A stretch of 64,000 nt of DNA from Steromphala cineraria (GCA_916613615.1 OU744727.1:22906777-22970776), one strand, 5' to 3'; numbered from the stretch's first letter, positions 1-12,297 are shown. The notes: generated by a model from the sequence alone, not told the origin. Translations and numbers: made by a program.

Positions 1-690
1 TGTGACCCCTGTGACCCTATTTGGGGTCATGGGGTCACGAAATCTACAATTTAGAATCCCAATTGGCCAAGGAGTCTGCACATATCGTTTTTAACTCTCT
101 AGTCCTTTTAGAACTGGAGAAGAAGATGAAAAAAGGTTTTTAAGGTTGTGACCCCTGTGACCCTATTTGGGGTCACAGGTTCACCAAAGTTACAAATTAG
201 AATCCCCATTGTCCGAGGAGTCTGCACATATAATTTTTAACTCTCTACTCCTATTGGAACTGGAGAAGAAGATGAAAATAGGTATTTAAGGTTGTGACCC
301 CTGTGACCCTATTTGGGGTCACAGGGTCACCAAAGTTACAAATTAGAATCCCCATTGGCCAAGGAGTCTGCACATATCATTTTTAACTCTCTAGTCCTTC
401 TGGAACTGGAGAAGAAGATGAAAATAGGTTTTTAAGGTTGTGACCCCTGTGACCCTACTTGGGGTCACAGGGTCACCAAAGTTACAAATTAGAATCTCCA
501 TATGCTAAGGTACTTGTACACAAAATTTCAGCTCTCTAATGTGTATGGTTCATGAGGAGAAGTCGAAAGTGTCAAAAGTTTACGGACGGACGACGGACGG
601 ACGACGGACGGACGACGGACGACGGACGGACGGACGCCGGACGACGGGCCATGCCATAAGCCCATCTGGACTTTCAGTCCTGATGAGCTA
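1..690. repeat. Satellite-bearing repeat element, copy 1 (left end outside window)
   Basis: Tandem monomers of about 146 bp run from position 1 to about 530. Each contains the palindromic block TGACCCCTGTGACCC...GGGTCA and a conserved GGAACTGGAGAAGAAGATG. They are followed by a GACGGACG simple repeat (about 580-645) and a terminal hairpin at 663-685 that ends in TGATGAGCTA. The same order of parts occurs at 5819-7258, so this is the right-hand part of a mobile or mobilised element. The left end is cut by the window. Confidence 0.85.
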
Positions 691-825
691 AAAATTGATG
701 ACTTGACCCTGACCTTGAGTGGTGCCATGGGTGAAGGTCGTCTCTGCTGGATGTAGAAGTACTGAGGCTGAGGAGTCCCGAAGGGGTCATCGTGAGAGGT
801 CATGAGGGCAGATGGCATAGTCACT

Positions 826-924
826 TCAGTGGGGTTTTGACTTATACTCGTACATCGATCGGTCATCAACGTCAGAGCCCGACGAAACACTGCCTCTCTT
901 GTCTCGTGGGTGCGGGTTGTGTCT
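826..924 (-). CDS. Possible 3'-terminal coding exon of an unidentified minus-strand gene
   Basis: A GC-richer patch on the minus strand follows a good acceptor (TTGTTCTGCAG at 925-935). In one frame it encodes about 32 residues, including GSVSSGSDVDDRSMYEYKS, and then stops with TGA at 826-828. A second frame stays open from the same acceptor to beyond position 700 (it includes DDPFGTPQPQYFYIQ), so the patch could instead be a longer internal exon. No family is recognised. It might belong with the exons at 9206-9282 or 11632-12297 on the same strand, but the linking exons were not found. The call rests on composition and one splice site only. Confidence 0.3.
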   Translation of the reverse strand, partial: RHNPHPRDKRGSVSSGSDVDDRSMYEYKSKPH

Positions 925-944
925 CTGCAGAACAAGAATGCAGA

Positions 945-2250
945 TTGTAAATTTAAAATTTCCATCAATTTTAAAGGGTTTAATGTTGCATGTTGCGATT
1001 AAACTGAGCTTATCATATTTGATAACAATAAATCATGTTTGCCTGTTGGAAGATTTTGCTCTTTGATAATCTCAAAAGTGATTACACATGATGATTGAGT
1101 AATAAAATCACAAGCTGCCTGTTGATATGATATTATGGTGGCATTTTGGCTGTCATCACATTTAAGGGGGACGGCCACAATGGTCATGTCAGGGAATTGT
1201 TTTTTAACTTGTGAATTTATTGGAAAATACATCGCTTTCGCTCATTAAATACCAAAACCTCACTTTAGAGATATTCTTATGTTCTAATTCATACACTCAA
1301 CCAATCATAATTTACAAATGAAAACAATTGTGTATTTGGGTACCTTCACGTCATAAATAGGCAAACCACTTGATTGTTTCATATAAAAAAAGTATTCTTA
1401 GTTAGAATTAAATTATATTTTATTTCCAATGACAACCAGCAGTTTTAATTGGAAAACATGTTTAAAATGCTCTACTAAACCGTCTTAGCATACAGTGTTG
1501 ACTGAATCAAAGTAGAAGAGAAAGGCTAGAATATATAAGTAGAGTAACCAGACGTTTTTCTTACATTTGATTGATTTACTGTGGTGAAATATAATAACAG
1601 GTAATTGATAGCAATAACTTATTGAGACAAAGCAACCACTAAAATGAAAGGCTCTCTTTCCAATCAGTGGTATTTTGTATTTGTTCAAACCCTCAAATTT
1701 GATATATTCTTGACTCTTTCATCATTTGCTCTCCTTTTAACTAACAAATGAAAATAAATCCAAAATAAAATGCAAACATTCCCAATGTTGTAACAATACT
1801 CACAAAAATGAGTAAATATTTACCTGGAAAACAGCAAAGCGTCCCCTCTGAACACTAAACCCTTAAACAACTGCAGTGTTACACTGAGAATATGACTCTC
1901 CTGTGTTGAAGCTTAACAACTATCGAGATTGTTACTGGGTTTGTTATCTTGAGCCTCTGTGATATCTGGCAACACCGTTGATATTGAGAGGACTCCAGTG
2001 ATTACCCAGAAACATGTTGATGGTTGTTAATTTCATATTTACAAAGCTACGCGGATCATGTATTCAATTAAAGGGATACACAAGGTTTGTGCAAGTCAAA
2101 AATATATAAATTTTAGAAATATTTTTCAGTTAGTAACACAATTGTAAGCTACATGGATCCTAGATTCAAGATTCTTGTTTAATTTAAGTTACATACAAAA
2201 AACGTTATCAATAATGTTATATTGTGGAGAAATATTGACAGTTTGTGAGT
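945..2250. other. Noncoding AT-rich stretch
   Basis: Only short random open frames are seen, with no recognisable domain, RNA gene or inverted repeat. It could be intron of the unassigned minus-strand gene. Confidence 0.5.
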
Positions 2251-2252
2251 CA

Positions 2253-2547
2253 ATAGAGAATCTCAACACAAGTTGATAAAAGTAACAATTATCCGAGGCT
2301 TGCCGAGGATATTTTACTTTTATCAACGAGTGTTGATATATTTTATATCAGAAGACACGAGGGTGAGATTCTATTTATCATCCAAAATCATTTTTCATCA
2401 CATTAGCATGAAAGACGCATGATGTCATGTATTTTCTGAGTACAGGGCATTGTTCAAAATCTACTGTCAAAGCGATATCTCCTAGGAGATATCGCTTGAT
2501 CTTCCACAAGCGATATCTCCTGTGGAACACAGTTTTGGATGATAAAA
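2253..2547. mobile_element. Foldback/MITE-like element, copy A
   Basis: The stretch is built of nested inverted repeats. ATAGAGAATCTCA (from about 2254) is mirrored by TGAGATTCTAT (to about 2376), and TTTATCATCCAAAAT (about 2375-2391) is mirrored by GTTTTGGATGATAAA at the right end. Inside are two copies of AAGCGATATCTCCT in a near-palindromic context. The right half recurs almost unchanged at 20424-20519. No coding capacity, so a non-autonomous element. Confidence 0.65.
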
Positions 2548-3650
2548 TATCATATTGCTAATCAGCTGAGTTTAGAGTGAGTAAAAAGGCACAATTTTTA
2601 TCCATAAATGTACTGCTGCTGCCGTGTGTCAGTTATAAACATATCTTAAACAGAAGGAAGGAAAATAGGAATTAGAAGATAGAAGATAGTGTGATAAGTA
2701 ATATAACTACCGGGCAGTAGTCTTGTAGAAGGGATATGCTTCATATACGAAGTGGTTTTTTGATTTTCATTGAACTATATCATTAGCCATTTATTTGCCA
2801 TTGGAGATTAATTTAGCTTATGCTACAAAGAATATCAGCATAAATATGAATATTAATATTATTTTGTCACTAATATTAAAGTCAAAGAAAATGTCTTGAA
2901 ATATTATGAATTTTTTATACTAACTTTGGTTACCAAACATGTATCAATACCAAAAAGGTTTGAAAATCATGGAGTGTGGCTTTAAACCACTGCCAAGAAA
3001 CATCTTATTCGTTGTCATATTCACATTTACAAAGCTACTGGGATCATAAATAATGCAATTAAAGTTCCAACATTTCATTGAGCTTAAATAGTTTTACAAT
3101 ATTGTTGACGGTTGTTATATTCACATTTTCAAAGTTGTAGGCTTATCTGTCTTTTAATACACTGTAAATTTATTAGCACTTATAAGGTTATATATTACTG
3201 ACAGAAAATGTTCAACATTGTCAATTGGTTTTTGCATTCACATTTATGAATTAACTATTCTCATATATCTTTCAATTGAATACAATAACAATGATAAATG
3301 ACGCTCTATATCACTAAAAGAATATGTGCCATTAGGCTTTTAAACAGTTAAATATTGATGATACTTGGTAACATATTCACTTCATAAATCTTATATTCTA
3401 CTTATGACCTCATGTTATACATCATTTACTAAGGTTGAGAAGTTTTATTGATGATTTGTAAGGTAGTAGCATTTGACATTTATAAAGAATAAGATTACAA
3501 ACCATCAAGCATCCATTCATCAATACTTAATAGAAGATAAACAGAACAGAACTCTAGAAAAACTCACTATTTTATGATGTGTGCGCATGTAAAATATTCT
3601 TTCCCGATTCAAAAGGCCTGTCGGAGAGTTTTTAAATTAAATATACTTAG
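2548..3650. other. Noncoding AT-rich stretch
   Basis: I see no coding, RNA or repeat signal here beyond simple AT-rich sequence. Confidence 0.5.
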
Positions 3651-3659
3651 GCTCATCAC

Positions 3660-4640
3660 TATGCAATGTTGCTCCAGCTAATTCCAGATAGTTCATAGAA
3701 TACCAAGTAAATCTCTCCAGCTGAATCCAAATTACTTTAAGACTACAGAGTAAATCAAAATATCCTCAGGATCATCCAAATGAGACAGAGACTACCAAGT
3801 AAATCCAAATATCTCTTCAGATTAATCCAAATGAATCAGATTACCAAATAAATCAAAATATCTCTCCAGATAAATCCAAATGAATCAGATTACCAAATAA
3901 ATCAAAATATCTCTCCAGATAAATCCAAATGAATCAGAGACTACCAAATAAATCCAAATATCTCTTCAGATTAATCCAAATGAGTCTCAGACTACCAAGT
4001 AAATCCAAAAATATCCTCAGGATAAGCCAAATGAATCAGAGACTACCAAATAAATCAAAATATCTCTTCAGATAAATCCAAATGAATCAGAGACTAACAA
4101 ATAAATCCAAATATCTCTTCAGATAAATCCAAATGAGTCTCAGACTACCAAGTAAATCCAAAAATATCCTCAGGATAAGCCAAAGGAGACAGAGACTACC
4201 AAGTAAATCCAAATATCTCTCCAGATAAATCCAAATGAATCAGAGACTACCAAATAAATCCAAATATCTCTCCAGATAAATCCAAATGAATCAGAGACTA
4301 CCAAGTAAATCAAAATATCTCTCCAGATAAATCCAAATGAATCAGAGACTAACAAATAAATCAAAATATCTCTCCAGATAAATCCAAATAAATCAGACTA
4401 CAAAATAAATCAAAATATCTCTCCAGATAAATCCAAATGAGTCTCAGACTACCACATAAATCCAAAAATATCCTCAGGATAAGCCAAAGGAGACAGAGAC
4501 TACCAAGTAAATCCAAATATCTCTTCAGATTAATTCAAATAAATTAGACTACAAAATAAATCCCAAAATTTCTTCAGGATAATTCATATGATTCTCACAC
4601 TTCCAAGTAAATCCAAATTTCTCTCAAGATAGATTCAAAT
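3660..4640. repeat. ~51-bp minisatellite
   Basis: Roughly 19 imperfect tandem units have the core ATCTCTCCAGATAAATCC followed by AAATGAATCAGAGACTACCA. The spacing of CTCTCCAG in the cleanest part (about 4217 and 4268) is 51 bp. The period is a multiple of three, so it generates a spurious repetitive open frame on the minus strand. Units at both edges are more diverged, as expected for an array homogenised from its centre. Confidence 0.9.
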
Positions 4641-4689
4641 GAGTCATAGACAGAATAAATCCTAAAGTTTGTTTTTCTGGAATTTAACT

Positions 4690-5800
4690 GAATCTCAATC
4701 TACATTGTAAAGGCTTGCCCTGCTCAATCAAAATGCCTCACAACTTCAGTCTATATGTTTCCAACTAGATCCAGGTCCAAATGTTTCTCACCAATGCAGG
4801 AAAATCAATTATGGAGGATCAAGGGTAGATTGTATTATCAGAGTTTCATATTTCAAAATCAATTCTATAGGCACTGCTAATAACCATAAACATGAAAACA
4901 TCATTATGTGTACAACTAGACCCATATCTAATACACTGATCTAAAGATATACAGGACATTAATTTTGAATGATTTCAAAGGCAGTGGAACAAACATTCAG
5001 TTCAGAATTTTCATACATTTTCTAATTGACAGAATAAGTTAGGAATGCTGGAATTTCTTTGATTTATATTTTTCAGTTGTCAGTAAATGAACAGATTTTT
5101 TAAAAATATTTTTAAATTTCAATTATCCTCATTATTTTTTGGTCCAGCATATAACATGTATAATGTAAAAATGTACTGCTACTTGTATTTGTCATTCATA
5201 TTTTATATGATTCAATGTTAAAAATGTTGAATAAAGAGTTACGGTTGAAAAATACAGAGAAAAGCGTGGGAATCAGTTTCAGAGAGTATAAATTGAGAGT
5301 ATATGTTCATTTTCAAACAAATCAAATATATGTATTAGTACTGACATGTTAAAATTGCTTATGAAAACATATAGCAGATCTTGTATTAAAAAAATAACGA
5401 CATTTATTATTCCATTCTTATTTCGTAAGTATATTCAGAAACGTTTTTAACATTTCACATACAAATCTATTATACATAAAAACTGGATTATATAGCAAAA
5501 ACAATTAACAATTTTAAATCATTCCTTTCTTTCATCTTTTATAGTATAAATACAAAAATATTAAAGATATACTCAACCTGGTTTTTCAACACAGCCATGT
5601 AACCTCACTTCCCTTCTTATGTCTCTGAGCTAACAACAGCGAGAGCTCATTATGTAGTTATATATTGTATCTGACTTCTATCTCTCTTTGAACATATCAT
5701 ATTTCTCACAACAATCTTCACTCTCTGTCATTATACATGCAACACACTAGGATCTAAGAGCTCCAGATAAACTGCTTATTTGCAAATTATACTAAAAAAA
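4690..5800. other. Noncoding stretch between repeat arrays
   Basis: AT-rich sequence with no supported gene, RNA or mobile element. Confidence 0.5.
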
Positions 5801-5818
5801 ATAGAGCCATGGGCTCTG

Positions 5819-7258
5819 TAGCTCATCAGACTTTTGATGGAAAAAGGTTTTGACCCCTGTGACCCCATTTAGGGTCATTGGGTCACAAAATCTACAAGTT
5901 TGAATCCCCATTGGCCAAGAAGTCTACACACAACTTTTTAGCTCTCTAGACCATTTGGAACTGGAGGAGAAGATGAAAATAGGTTTTGAAGGTTGTGACC
6001 CCTGTGACCCCATTTGGGGTCACGGGGTCACCAAACCTAAAATTTAGAATTCCCATTGGCCGAGGAGTCTACACACAACTTTTCAGCTCTCTAGACCTTT
6101 TGAAACTGGAGAAGAAGGAGTAAAATATGTTTTTAAGGCTTTGACCTCTTTGACCCCAATTGGGGTCAAGGGGTAACCAAACCTAAACTTTAGAATCCTC
6201 ATTGGCCAAGGAGTCTGTACACAACTTTTTAGCTCTCTCGAACTTTTGGAACTGGAGAAGATGGAGTAAAATAGGTTTTTAAGGTTTTGACCCCTGTGAC
6301 CCCAATTGGGGTCAAGGGGTAACCAAACCTAAAATTTAGAATCCTCATTGGCCAAGGAGTCTACATACAACTTTTTAGCTCTCTCGACCTTTTGGATCTG
6401 GAGAAGAAGATGAAAATAGGTTTTTAAGGTTTTGACCCCTGTGACCCCAATTGGGGTCATGAGGTCATGAAATCTACAATTTAGAATTCCCATTGGCCAA
6501 GGAGTCTACACACAACTTTTCAGCTCTCTAGACCTTTTGGAACTGGAGAAAAAGATGAAAATAGGTTTTTAAGGTTTTGACCCCTGTGACCCCAATTGGG
6601 GTCATGAGGTCATGAAATCTACAATTTAGAATCCCCATTGGCCAAGGAGTCTACACACAACTTTTTAGCTCTCTAGACCTTTTGGAACTGGAGAAGAAGA
6701 TGAAAATAGGTTTTCAAGGTTTTGACCCCTGTAACCCCAATTGGGGTCATGAGGTCATGAAATCTACAATTTAGAATCCTCATTGGCCAAGGAGTCTACA
6801 CACAACTTTTCAGCTCTCTAGACCTTTGGGAACTGGAGAAGAAGATGAAAATAGGTTTTTAAGGTTTTGACCCCTGTGACCCCAATTGGGGTCATGAGGT
6901 CATGAAATCTACAATTTAGAATCCCCATTGGCCAAGGAGTCTACACACAACTTTTTAGCTCTCTAGACCTTTGGGAACTGGAGAAGAAGATGAAAATAGG
7001 TTTTTAAGGTTTTGACCCCTGTGACCCCAATTGGGGTCATGAGGTCATGAAATCTACAATTTAGAATCCCCATTGGCCAAGGAGTCTCCACATCAAATTT
7101 GAGCTCTCTAGAGTCATTGGTTCTGGAGAAGAAGTCGAAAATGTGAAAAGTTTACGGATGGACGGACGGACGGACTGACGGACGGACGGATGGACGGACG
7201 GACGCCGGACGCCATGCCATGCCATAAGCCCATCGGGTCTTTCAGACCTGATGAGCTA
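5819..7258. mobile_element. Satellite-bearing repeat element, copy 2 (complete)
   Basis: A complete copy of the family seen at 1-690. It opens with the inverted end TAGCTCATCAG (5819-5829), just after a small hairpin AGAGCC/GGCTCT. It carries about eight and a half tandem monomers of 145-146 bp (successive TGACCCCTGT starts near 5851, 5996, 6142 and 6288), then a GGACGGAC simple repeat (about 7150-7205). It closes with a hairpin at 7231-7253 and the inverted end CTGATGAGCTA (7248-7258). There is no coding capacity. The structure suggests a non-autonomous element that amplified an internal satellite. I do not assign it to a named family. Confidence 0.75.
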
Positions 7259-7307
7259 AAAAGGTCAAAATACGCAAAAACATAATTTTGTGTATATAGA
7301 AAATCCC

Positions 7308-7737
7308 TAAATACCGTAATTTCTCTATTAATTCGACCCTAAAATTTTCAAAAGATTTTCAGAAAATGTCTATAGTTGAACTAATTTCACTTTTGGTGGC
7401 TCATTTGGTACTATGGTTGAAATATTAGATAGATATTAGGAAGTTATATTACATATAATTAATACATAGTTTCTATAGATGACCACATAAAAATGCTATA
7501 GTTGAATAATAAATATATTATTAATTGATTACTGCAGCAAAGAAAATTACACATTGCAATTATTAATTTTATTTTTGCAAATTAAACCTTAATTTTCAGC
7601 AGTGGTTGAATCACAGGAACATAAACTTTTGGCAGTTGGTTGAATTCTTAGATGTGATTTAATTTTGTGACCTCAGAAAAATAGAATGTGGTCGAATTAT
7701 TGGAGATGTCGAATTAATAGAGAAATTACGGTATTTA
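7308..7737. mobile_element. MITE with 30-bp perfect terminal inverted repeats
   Basis: The left end 7308-7337 (begins TAAATACCGTAATTTCTC) is the exact reverse complement of 7708-7737. The outermost TA on each side can be read as a TA target-site duplication. The interior is about 370 bp, AT-rich and non-coding. TA duplication plus inverted ends is typical of non-autonomous Tc1/mariner-class elements. The assignment is by structure only. Confidence 0.85.
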
Positions 7738-7739
7738 TG

Positions 7740-9205
7740 TTTACGCTATTTGGAAATAAGATTGTGTATTTACCCAATACCACAAAATCAGAATGCGTAT
7801 TGTACCAATTACAACAAATCGACAAGTAGCTCCTAGAAAATCTCAATTTTGAAGACAAAATAAGTAACAACACTACAAAGCGACTTTGCTGACTACTAAC
7901 ACCAATTAGAACTCGCTTGTGATTCTAATACTGACCCATTGGTTGCCAGTTGAGTGAGGAGTTTAAAGGCTCTTTGATGAACTAACCTGGTAACTAATAT
8001 GTAAACCCAAAACTAGCATGAATTACTTTTTAGCCTCAGAGTTTTGTCTTTGTTTTCAGAATTATGACTCGAGTACATTTGTAAAACTTGCCTTTCTGTA
8101 TACATACATAGGCTAGAAGTAGACAAATGATAATTTTAAAAAATATTCAAGAACAAAAAACAAATTTCCCCCATCCTGAACCCCATCAGTCTTTTTGTAT
8201 GTTTTTTTTAAATTCATTTTTATATGTGACAAGAGGATTTTGATGAATGAAATTCTCGCTTTTTTTTATGGTGTTTGAAACCTTGAATATTCTGCTATTT
8301 GTTGATCAATCAGAATGAAAGTCTAGGTTTTTCCGTCAGCTATTTGTACAACATGTTTAGATATACTTGGTGGCCTTGCAATAAATAGCGACCATTCAAA
8401 CATTTTACCCCATCTTATCAATATTTTAAAAAACAAATTCAGAACTGCATGCAAAAAGACCCATGGATATGCAATATCAAACTTTGAAAATCATGATATA
8501 TTTACTAATTGACATATATCTCACCTTTACATTTCTAATGTTGTTACCAACAACCAACCAGGCAAACTGACGCACACGAACAACATGGACATTATTGATT
8601 ATAGGTTTACTAGTACCCTTCCTCCTCTTTTACTGATTGGGTCAATCACCAAATCAATAGATCAGCACGAATCCATGCTGATATTGACGATGACGCGACA
8701 TTCGTAATTGACGTGACAGGTCAGAGCTAATCTCATAATCTCTTACACTTGTTTTCCACTTGAAAGTAGATCCTACCCGGAAATTGACATAATCCCACTG
8801 GAATATTGGAAAACTTTGAAGTGTTCTTCCATGAATATGCATCATTGATTAATATTGTTTCATGCTGTTGCTTGAAATGGATCACTGTTTTGTAATAATA
8901 TTCACCAATAGAAATTGACACCAGTTTATATTTATTTATCTATGTTAATAATTCATTCCTTTATAAACAATATTCCTAGATTTTAAATCATTATGTTTGA
9001 TAAATGTTATTTGTAAAATTACTGATTTTATACATGTTTTTCTCAAAAATAACTTTGTACTTTATTTTATAAAAACAAACATTATTTATCATGGCAGATA
9101 CTAGAAACTAATGCTAACAACAGTAGACACCTCTTTTGAACCGAAATTCAGAATATTTAACAAAATTGACATTTTGCAAATTGTTGTAAGATTGCCCTTT
9201 CTTAC
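7740..9205. other. Noncoding stretch, possible intron
   Basis: Mostly AT-rich. A patch at about 8650-8920 is slightly GC-richer and has short minus-strand open frames with a potential donor near 8775, but nothing recognisable. Confidence 0.4.
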
Positions 9206-9282
9206 CTGAGAGCGAACTCACTCTTAACGACAGGTAAACGCCATTCAGACAAAGGTCCCTCATATACAACCTTCTTATCCAT
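9206..9282 (-). CDS. Candidate first coding exon of an unidentified minus-strand gene
   Basis: On the minus strand an ATG at 9282 in a purine-rich context (CTAAAATGGATAAG) opens 25 codons with a protein-like composition (MDKKVVYEGPLSEW, then RLPVVKSEF). It ends at a strong donor, CTCAG|GTAAGA, in phase 2. A terminal exon candidate lies on the same strand at 826-924. No intermediate exon or homologue was recognised. The call rests on one start context, one donor and composition. Confidence 0.25.
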
Positions 9283-10350
9283 TTTAGTTTCACACCTCTA
9301 CTTTTAAAACTCAAATCTCCATTCAGATATCTTAATCATACGAAATACATCCAAACCTCTCAGTAAGAATTATTGTTCTTGTATGTTTAACTCAACAAGT
9401 TTGAATACCCCAGGGCAAAACAAACTCTTAACTACATTTGTACAAGACACAAAGGAACTGTTTGTTGAATTCCTATGCCTTTGGTGATTCTTTCACTTGC
9501 TACTATGAGCTGTTTAGTAGCATAGTCATGTCCCTAGCCTTGAGCTTGTGTAGCAAAACCTTTATGTCAGGCTGTGCTCGTATAAATCCTGAGCAAATAA
9601 ATCTGGTCTTCATTTGTAAAAGATCCTTTTGATGTCGCTTATTGCTCATAAAATGTTCTACATGACACCTCCAGAGAATCCTGCCTGTCAATCACGATAT
9701 CAGATTTATATATTATCTCTTTGGAAATATCTCAAATAAAGTGCACTGACACTCAGTTTCATTTGGTCCTTACATAGTACAAGAAAGAATAACAACTTGT
9801 GTTGTTGACTATATATCTAAATTTCTTCAAATCAAGTAAGAAAAGTTGCTAAGTCATCTAAGGTATAATGCATAGCTACCGCGAAGCATAATGTCACATG
9901 TCAACCAGAAATTCATACGTAATATAAACTAAAAATTGTTTTTACTCATAAAAACAGATGTATCCCCAATACACCATCCCAACTGAATTTTGTTTTGCAA
10001 ATTGTTAATATTTTTTATAAACTCAAACAAATACCCAGTATTTTTTTCTATAAAACAACATAAATAACTAAGTTTTGGTTATACCTATGGGAATCGTTAA
10101 TCAACATCTCAACAGTTTGTCATACAAACTAACCCTTCCCTTCAAAATGACAAAGTCCAAACTGTTGCCTTGGAAACCAAAAAATGTTAAAGCGAAAAGA
10201 AGTTGAAAATCCCAAAAAGCACTTCTACATGATATGAAGAAGATGATACCCAATTTGGTGAAGATTGGTCAAGTAGTTTCAGAGTAATGCTCCAGAAACC
10301 ATCACTACTCTTCATAATGACAAAGTCCAAGCTGTTGCCTTTGAAACCAA
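9283..10350. other. Noncoding AT-rich stretch
   Basis: Two short duplicated phrases are visible (ATGACAAAGTCCAA near 10146 and near 10316). No supported gene. Confidence 0.4.
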
Positions 10351-10353
10351 AAA

Positions 10354-10655
10354 ATAGAGCCATTGGTTCTGTAGCTCATTTGGCTTCATTATCAATTTTG
10401 CTTTAGGGTATGGCAAATGTCTACGCTCTTAGTAAGCACCACAGGGTCACCAAATGTACAGTTTACAATCCTCATTACCCAAGGAGTCTGTATACAAGGT
10501 TTGCAAACAGGTTAAGGGCACACAGGGTCACAATAGCTATATAAAGCATTATCCTCACTAGTAAAAGAGTCAGTACATGAAGTTTCAGCCTTCTGTAGGC
10601 CTTATGTTTCTAGAGAAGATGTCAAAGTTTATGGCCGGACGCCGGACACCATTGA
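10354..10655. repeat. Degenerate third copy of the satellite-bearing element
   Basis: The stretch begins like copy 2 (AATAGAGCCATTGG, then TCTGTAGCTCAT). It has one or two eroded monomers recognisable by AGGGTCACCAAATGTACA and CCAAGGAGTCTGTATAC, then a shortened GTTTATGGCCGGACGCCGG tail. The tandem array and both terminal hairpins are largely lost. Confidence 0.6.
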
Positions 10656-10659
10656 TTCA

Positions 10660-11625
10660 CATTGAATGCCTTTGAGGACACGCTTGTAGTGGTTTAACAC
10701 AATCATATTCCTTGTTATGAAACTATTATTAAAACATGGGTACATTAAAAGACAAATTAGTATCGAAGCAATGAAACCAGCCATATGATTTGCATATTTG
10801 CACAATATGTAGTCAGAGTGTCATGATATTCTTGAAAAAATTCTTTGAAACAGTTAAGTTAATCTGCAACAAACATGAAAGACCTTGATAAAATCTGATT
10901 GATGTTTGGAGATAACATCTCCCTTTCATGTTTGACCTTATTCTGGTGTAATTTAGTTTTGTGGCTTATGCCAGATTTGATGCAATCAAGATAAATTTAA
11001 ATCAACAGGTGATACTCAATGGTTGATCAAATATACCATAATATAATATCATAATTTTGGAAATGTTTGTGAAGCCAAATTTGATTCATCAATTCATCAT
11101 GTTTCTTTATTTCCACAGGAAAGGTCATCAGTCATGATAGATCGACAGTATTAAAGTATTAACAATAATGGGCCTATTAATCCAAATTGATTTAGATTGG
11201 ATTTGATGGATTTTGTTTTAATCATATTTATTTTTGAAGTTGAAATGTTTATGGGTTCTTGTCAGTCATTGGCTTTGCAGCTCAACAGGTTTCCGATATC
11301 CATATTGTCTAAGGTTGAAATCTAACATTAGCAATAATAAACCATTGCCAATTTATGTTGTAGCTATTATGTCTCAGACATTAACTGTAATAAAGTCATG
11401 GATGGTTCTGGAGGATGAACACTGGTATCTATGACGACCAAATTATGACTGTCAGACATCATTGTATGTGTATATGGGAAACTAGTACAAGCTTATGACT
11501 TTGAATAAAAGTGGACTTAGGTTTTAGTGGACCTAAGTTATATTGTTATTACAGTCACAAAATCACAAATCAGAATCCTAGGAAGCACTTGGTCAATGCA
11601 TATCTATATTTCAAAGTCATCAAAC
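10660..11625. other. Noncoding stretch downstream of the acidic exon
   Basis: On the minus strand this follows the donor of the 11632-12297 exon, so it is presumably intron. No further exon was recognised. Confidence 0.45.
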
Positions 11626-11631
11626 CTACCT

Positions 11632-12297
11632 TGACTCAAGATTCCTGAGTTCTGCCGTGACATCTGTATATCCACTGATGCTAGCCGGTGTATTCTGCTT
11701 GGCCCGACTTAGCGGCATATCAGTCAGACACGTAGCTGGTCGTTTCTCACTGGTAACCACAGTTGTCTCCCTTTCATCTCCACTAAAGGTCACACCTGCA
11801 CTAGACGGAGTTGAAAGTTCCTCGGCTTCGTCAATATTTGATAAGGCAGACTCGAGTCGCCCCTTTCGAGTTGAGGTTGCTGATTTGCTTCCTTTCTGTA
11901 AAATGCTGTCCACGATGGCTTCTCCAACGATCTCTGGTTCAAGTTCAAGGTCAAGGTCAGCCACTGCCTCGTCGATTTCAGATTCATCGTCTTCGTCCTG
12001 GTAAACTCCAAGTTCACGCTCCTCAGCGCTGATAATGATGTTTTCATTTCCATTTTCATTGGTTTCCTCTTTTTCAATATCTTCAATGCAATTTTCATTG
12101 TTTTGTTCTTTTTCAGTATTTTCATCAAATTGTTCATCAGTATTTTCTTTCAATTCATCATTTGACTTAAGTTCCCTAGTTTCTTCACTTAAAGGTTCTA
12201 TAGTTTGTTTCTCTTGTTCTTCAACAGGTAATTCTTCATTTTGTATTTGTCTGTCATCACTTTCCAAGGACGTTTCTACTTTGGTGTCACTTTCCAT
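11632..12297 (-). CDS. First coding exon of an acidic, disordered protein of unknown function
   Basis: The minus-strand ATG at 12297 opens about 222 codons and ends at a donor (TCAAG|GTAGGT, phase 2) at 11631. The encoded segment is very rich in Glu, Asn and Asp over its first ~130 residues, for example ENTDEQFDENTEKEQNNEN, and then has an acidic run QDEDDESEIDE. It becomes Ser/Thr-rich and ends with ISGYTDVTAELRNLESR, which could start a helix in the next exon. Codons vary within the acidic run, so it is not a simple nucleotide repeat. No signal peptide or membrane segment is seen. Downstream exons should lie below 11,600 but were not identified. I do not recognise the family. Confidence 0.65.

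Noticed and set aside
4170..4364. Repetitive minus-strand open frame with IYLVVSDSFGFIWRD units
   Set aside because: It is a by-product of the 51-bp minisatellite, whose period is divisible by three. Units elsewhere in the array contain stops.
3660..4640. CRISPR-like regular array
   Set aside because: The repeats are contiguous with no unique spacers, and the genome is eukaryotic. It is a minisatellite.
11657..12004. 115-codon plus-strand and further overlapping open frames in the acidic exon
   Set aside because: They are opposite-strand shadows of the Glu-rich minus-strand exon, which has a start codon and a fitting donor.
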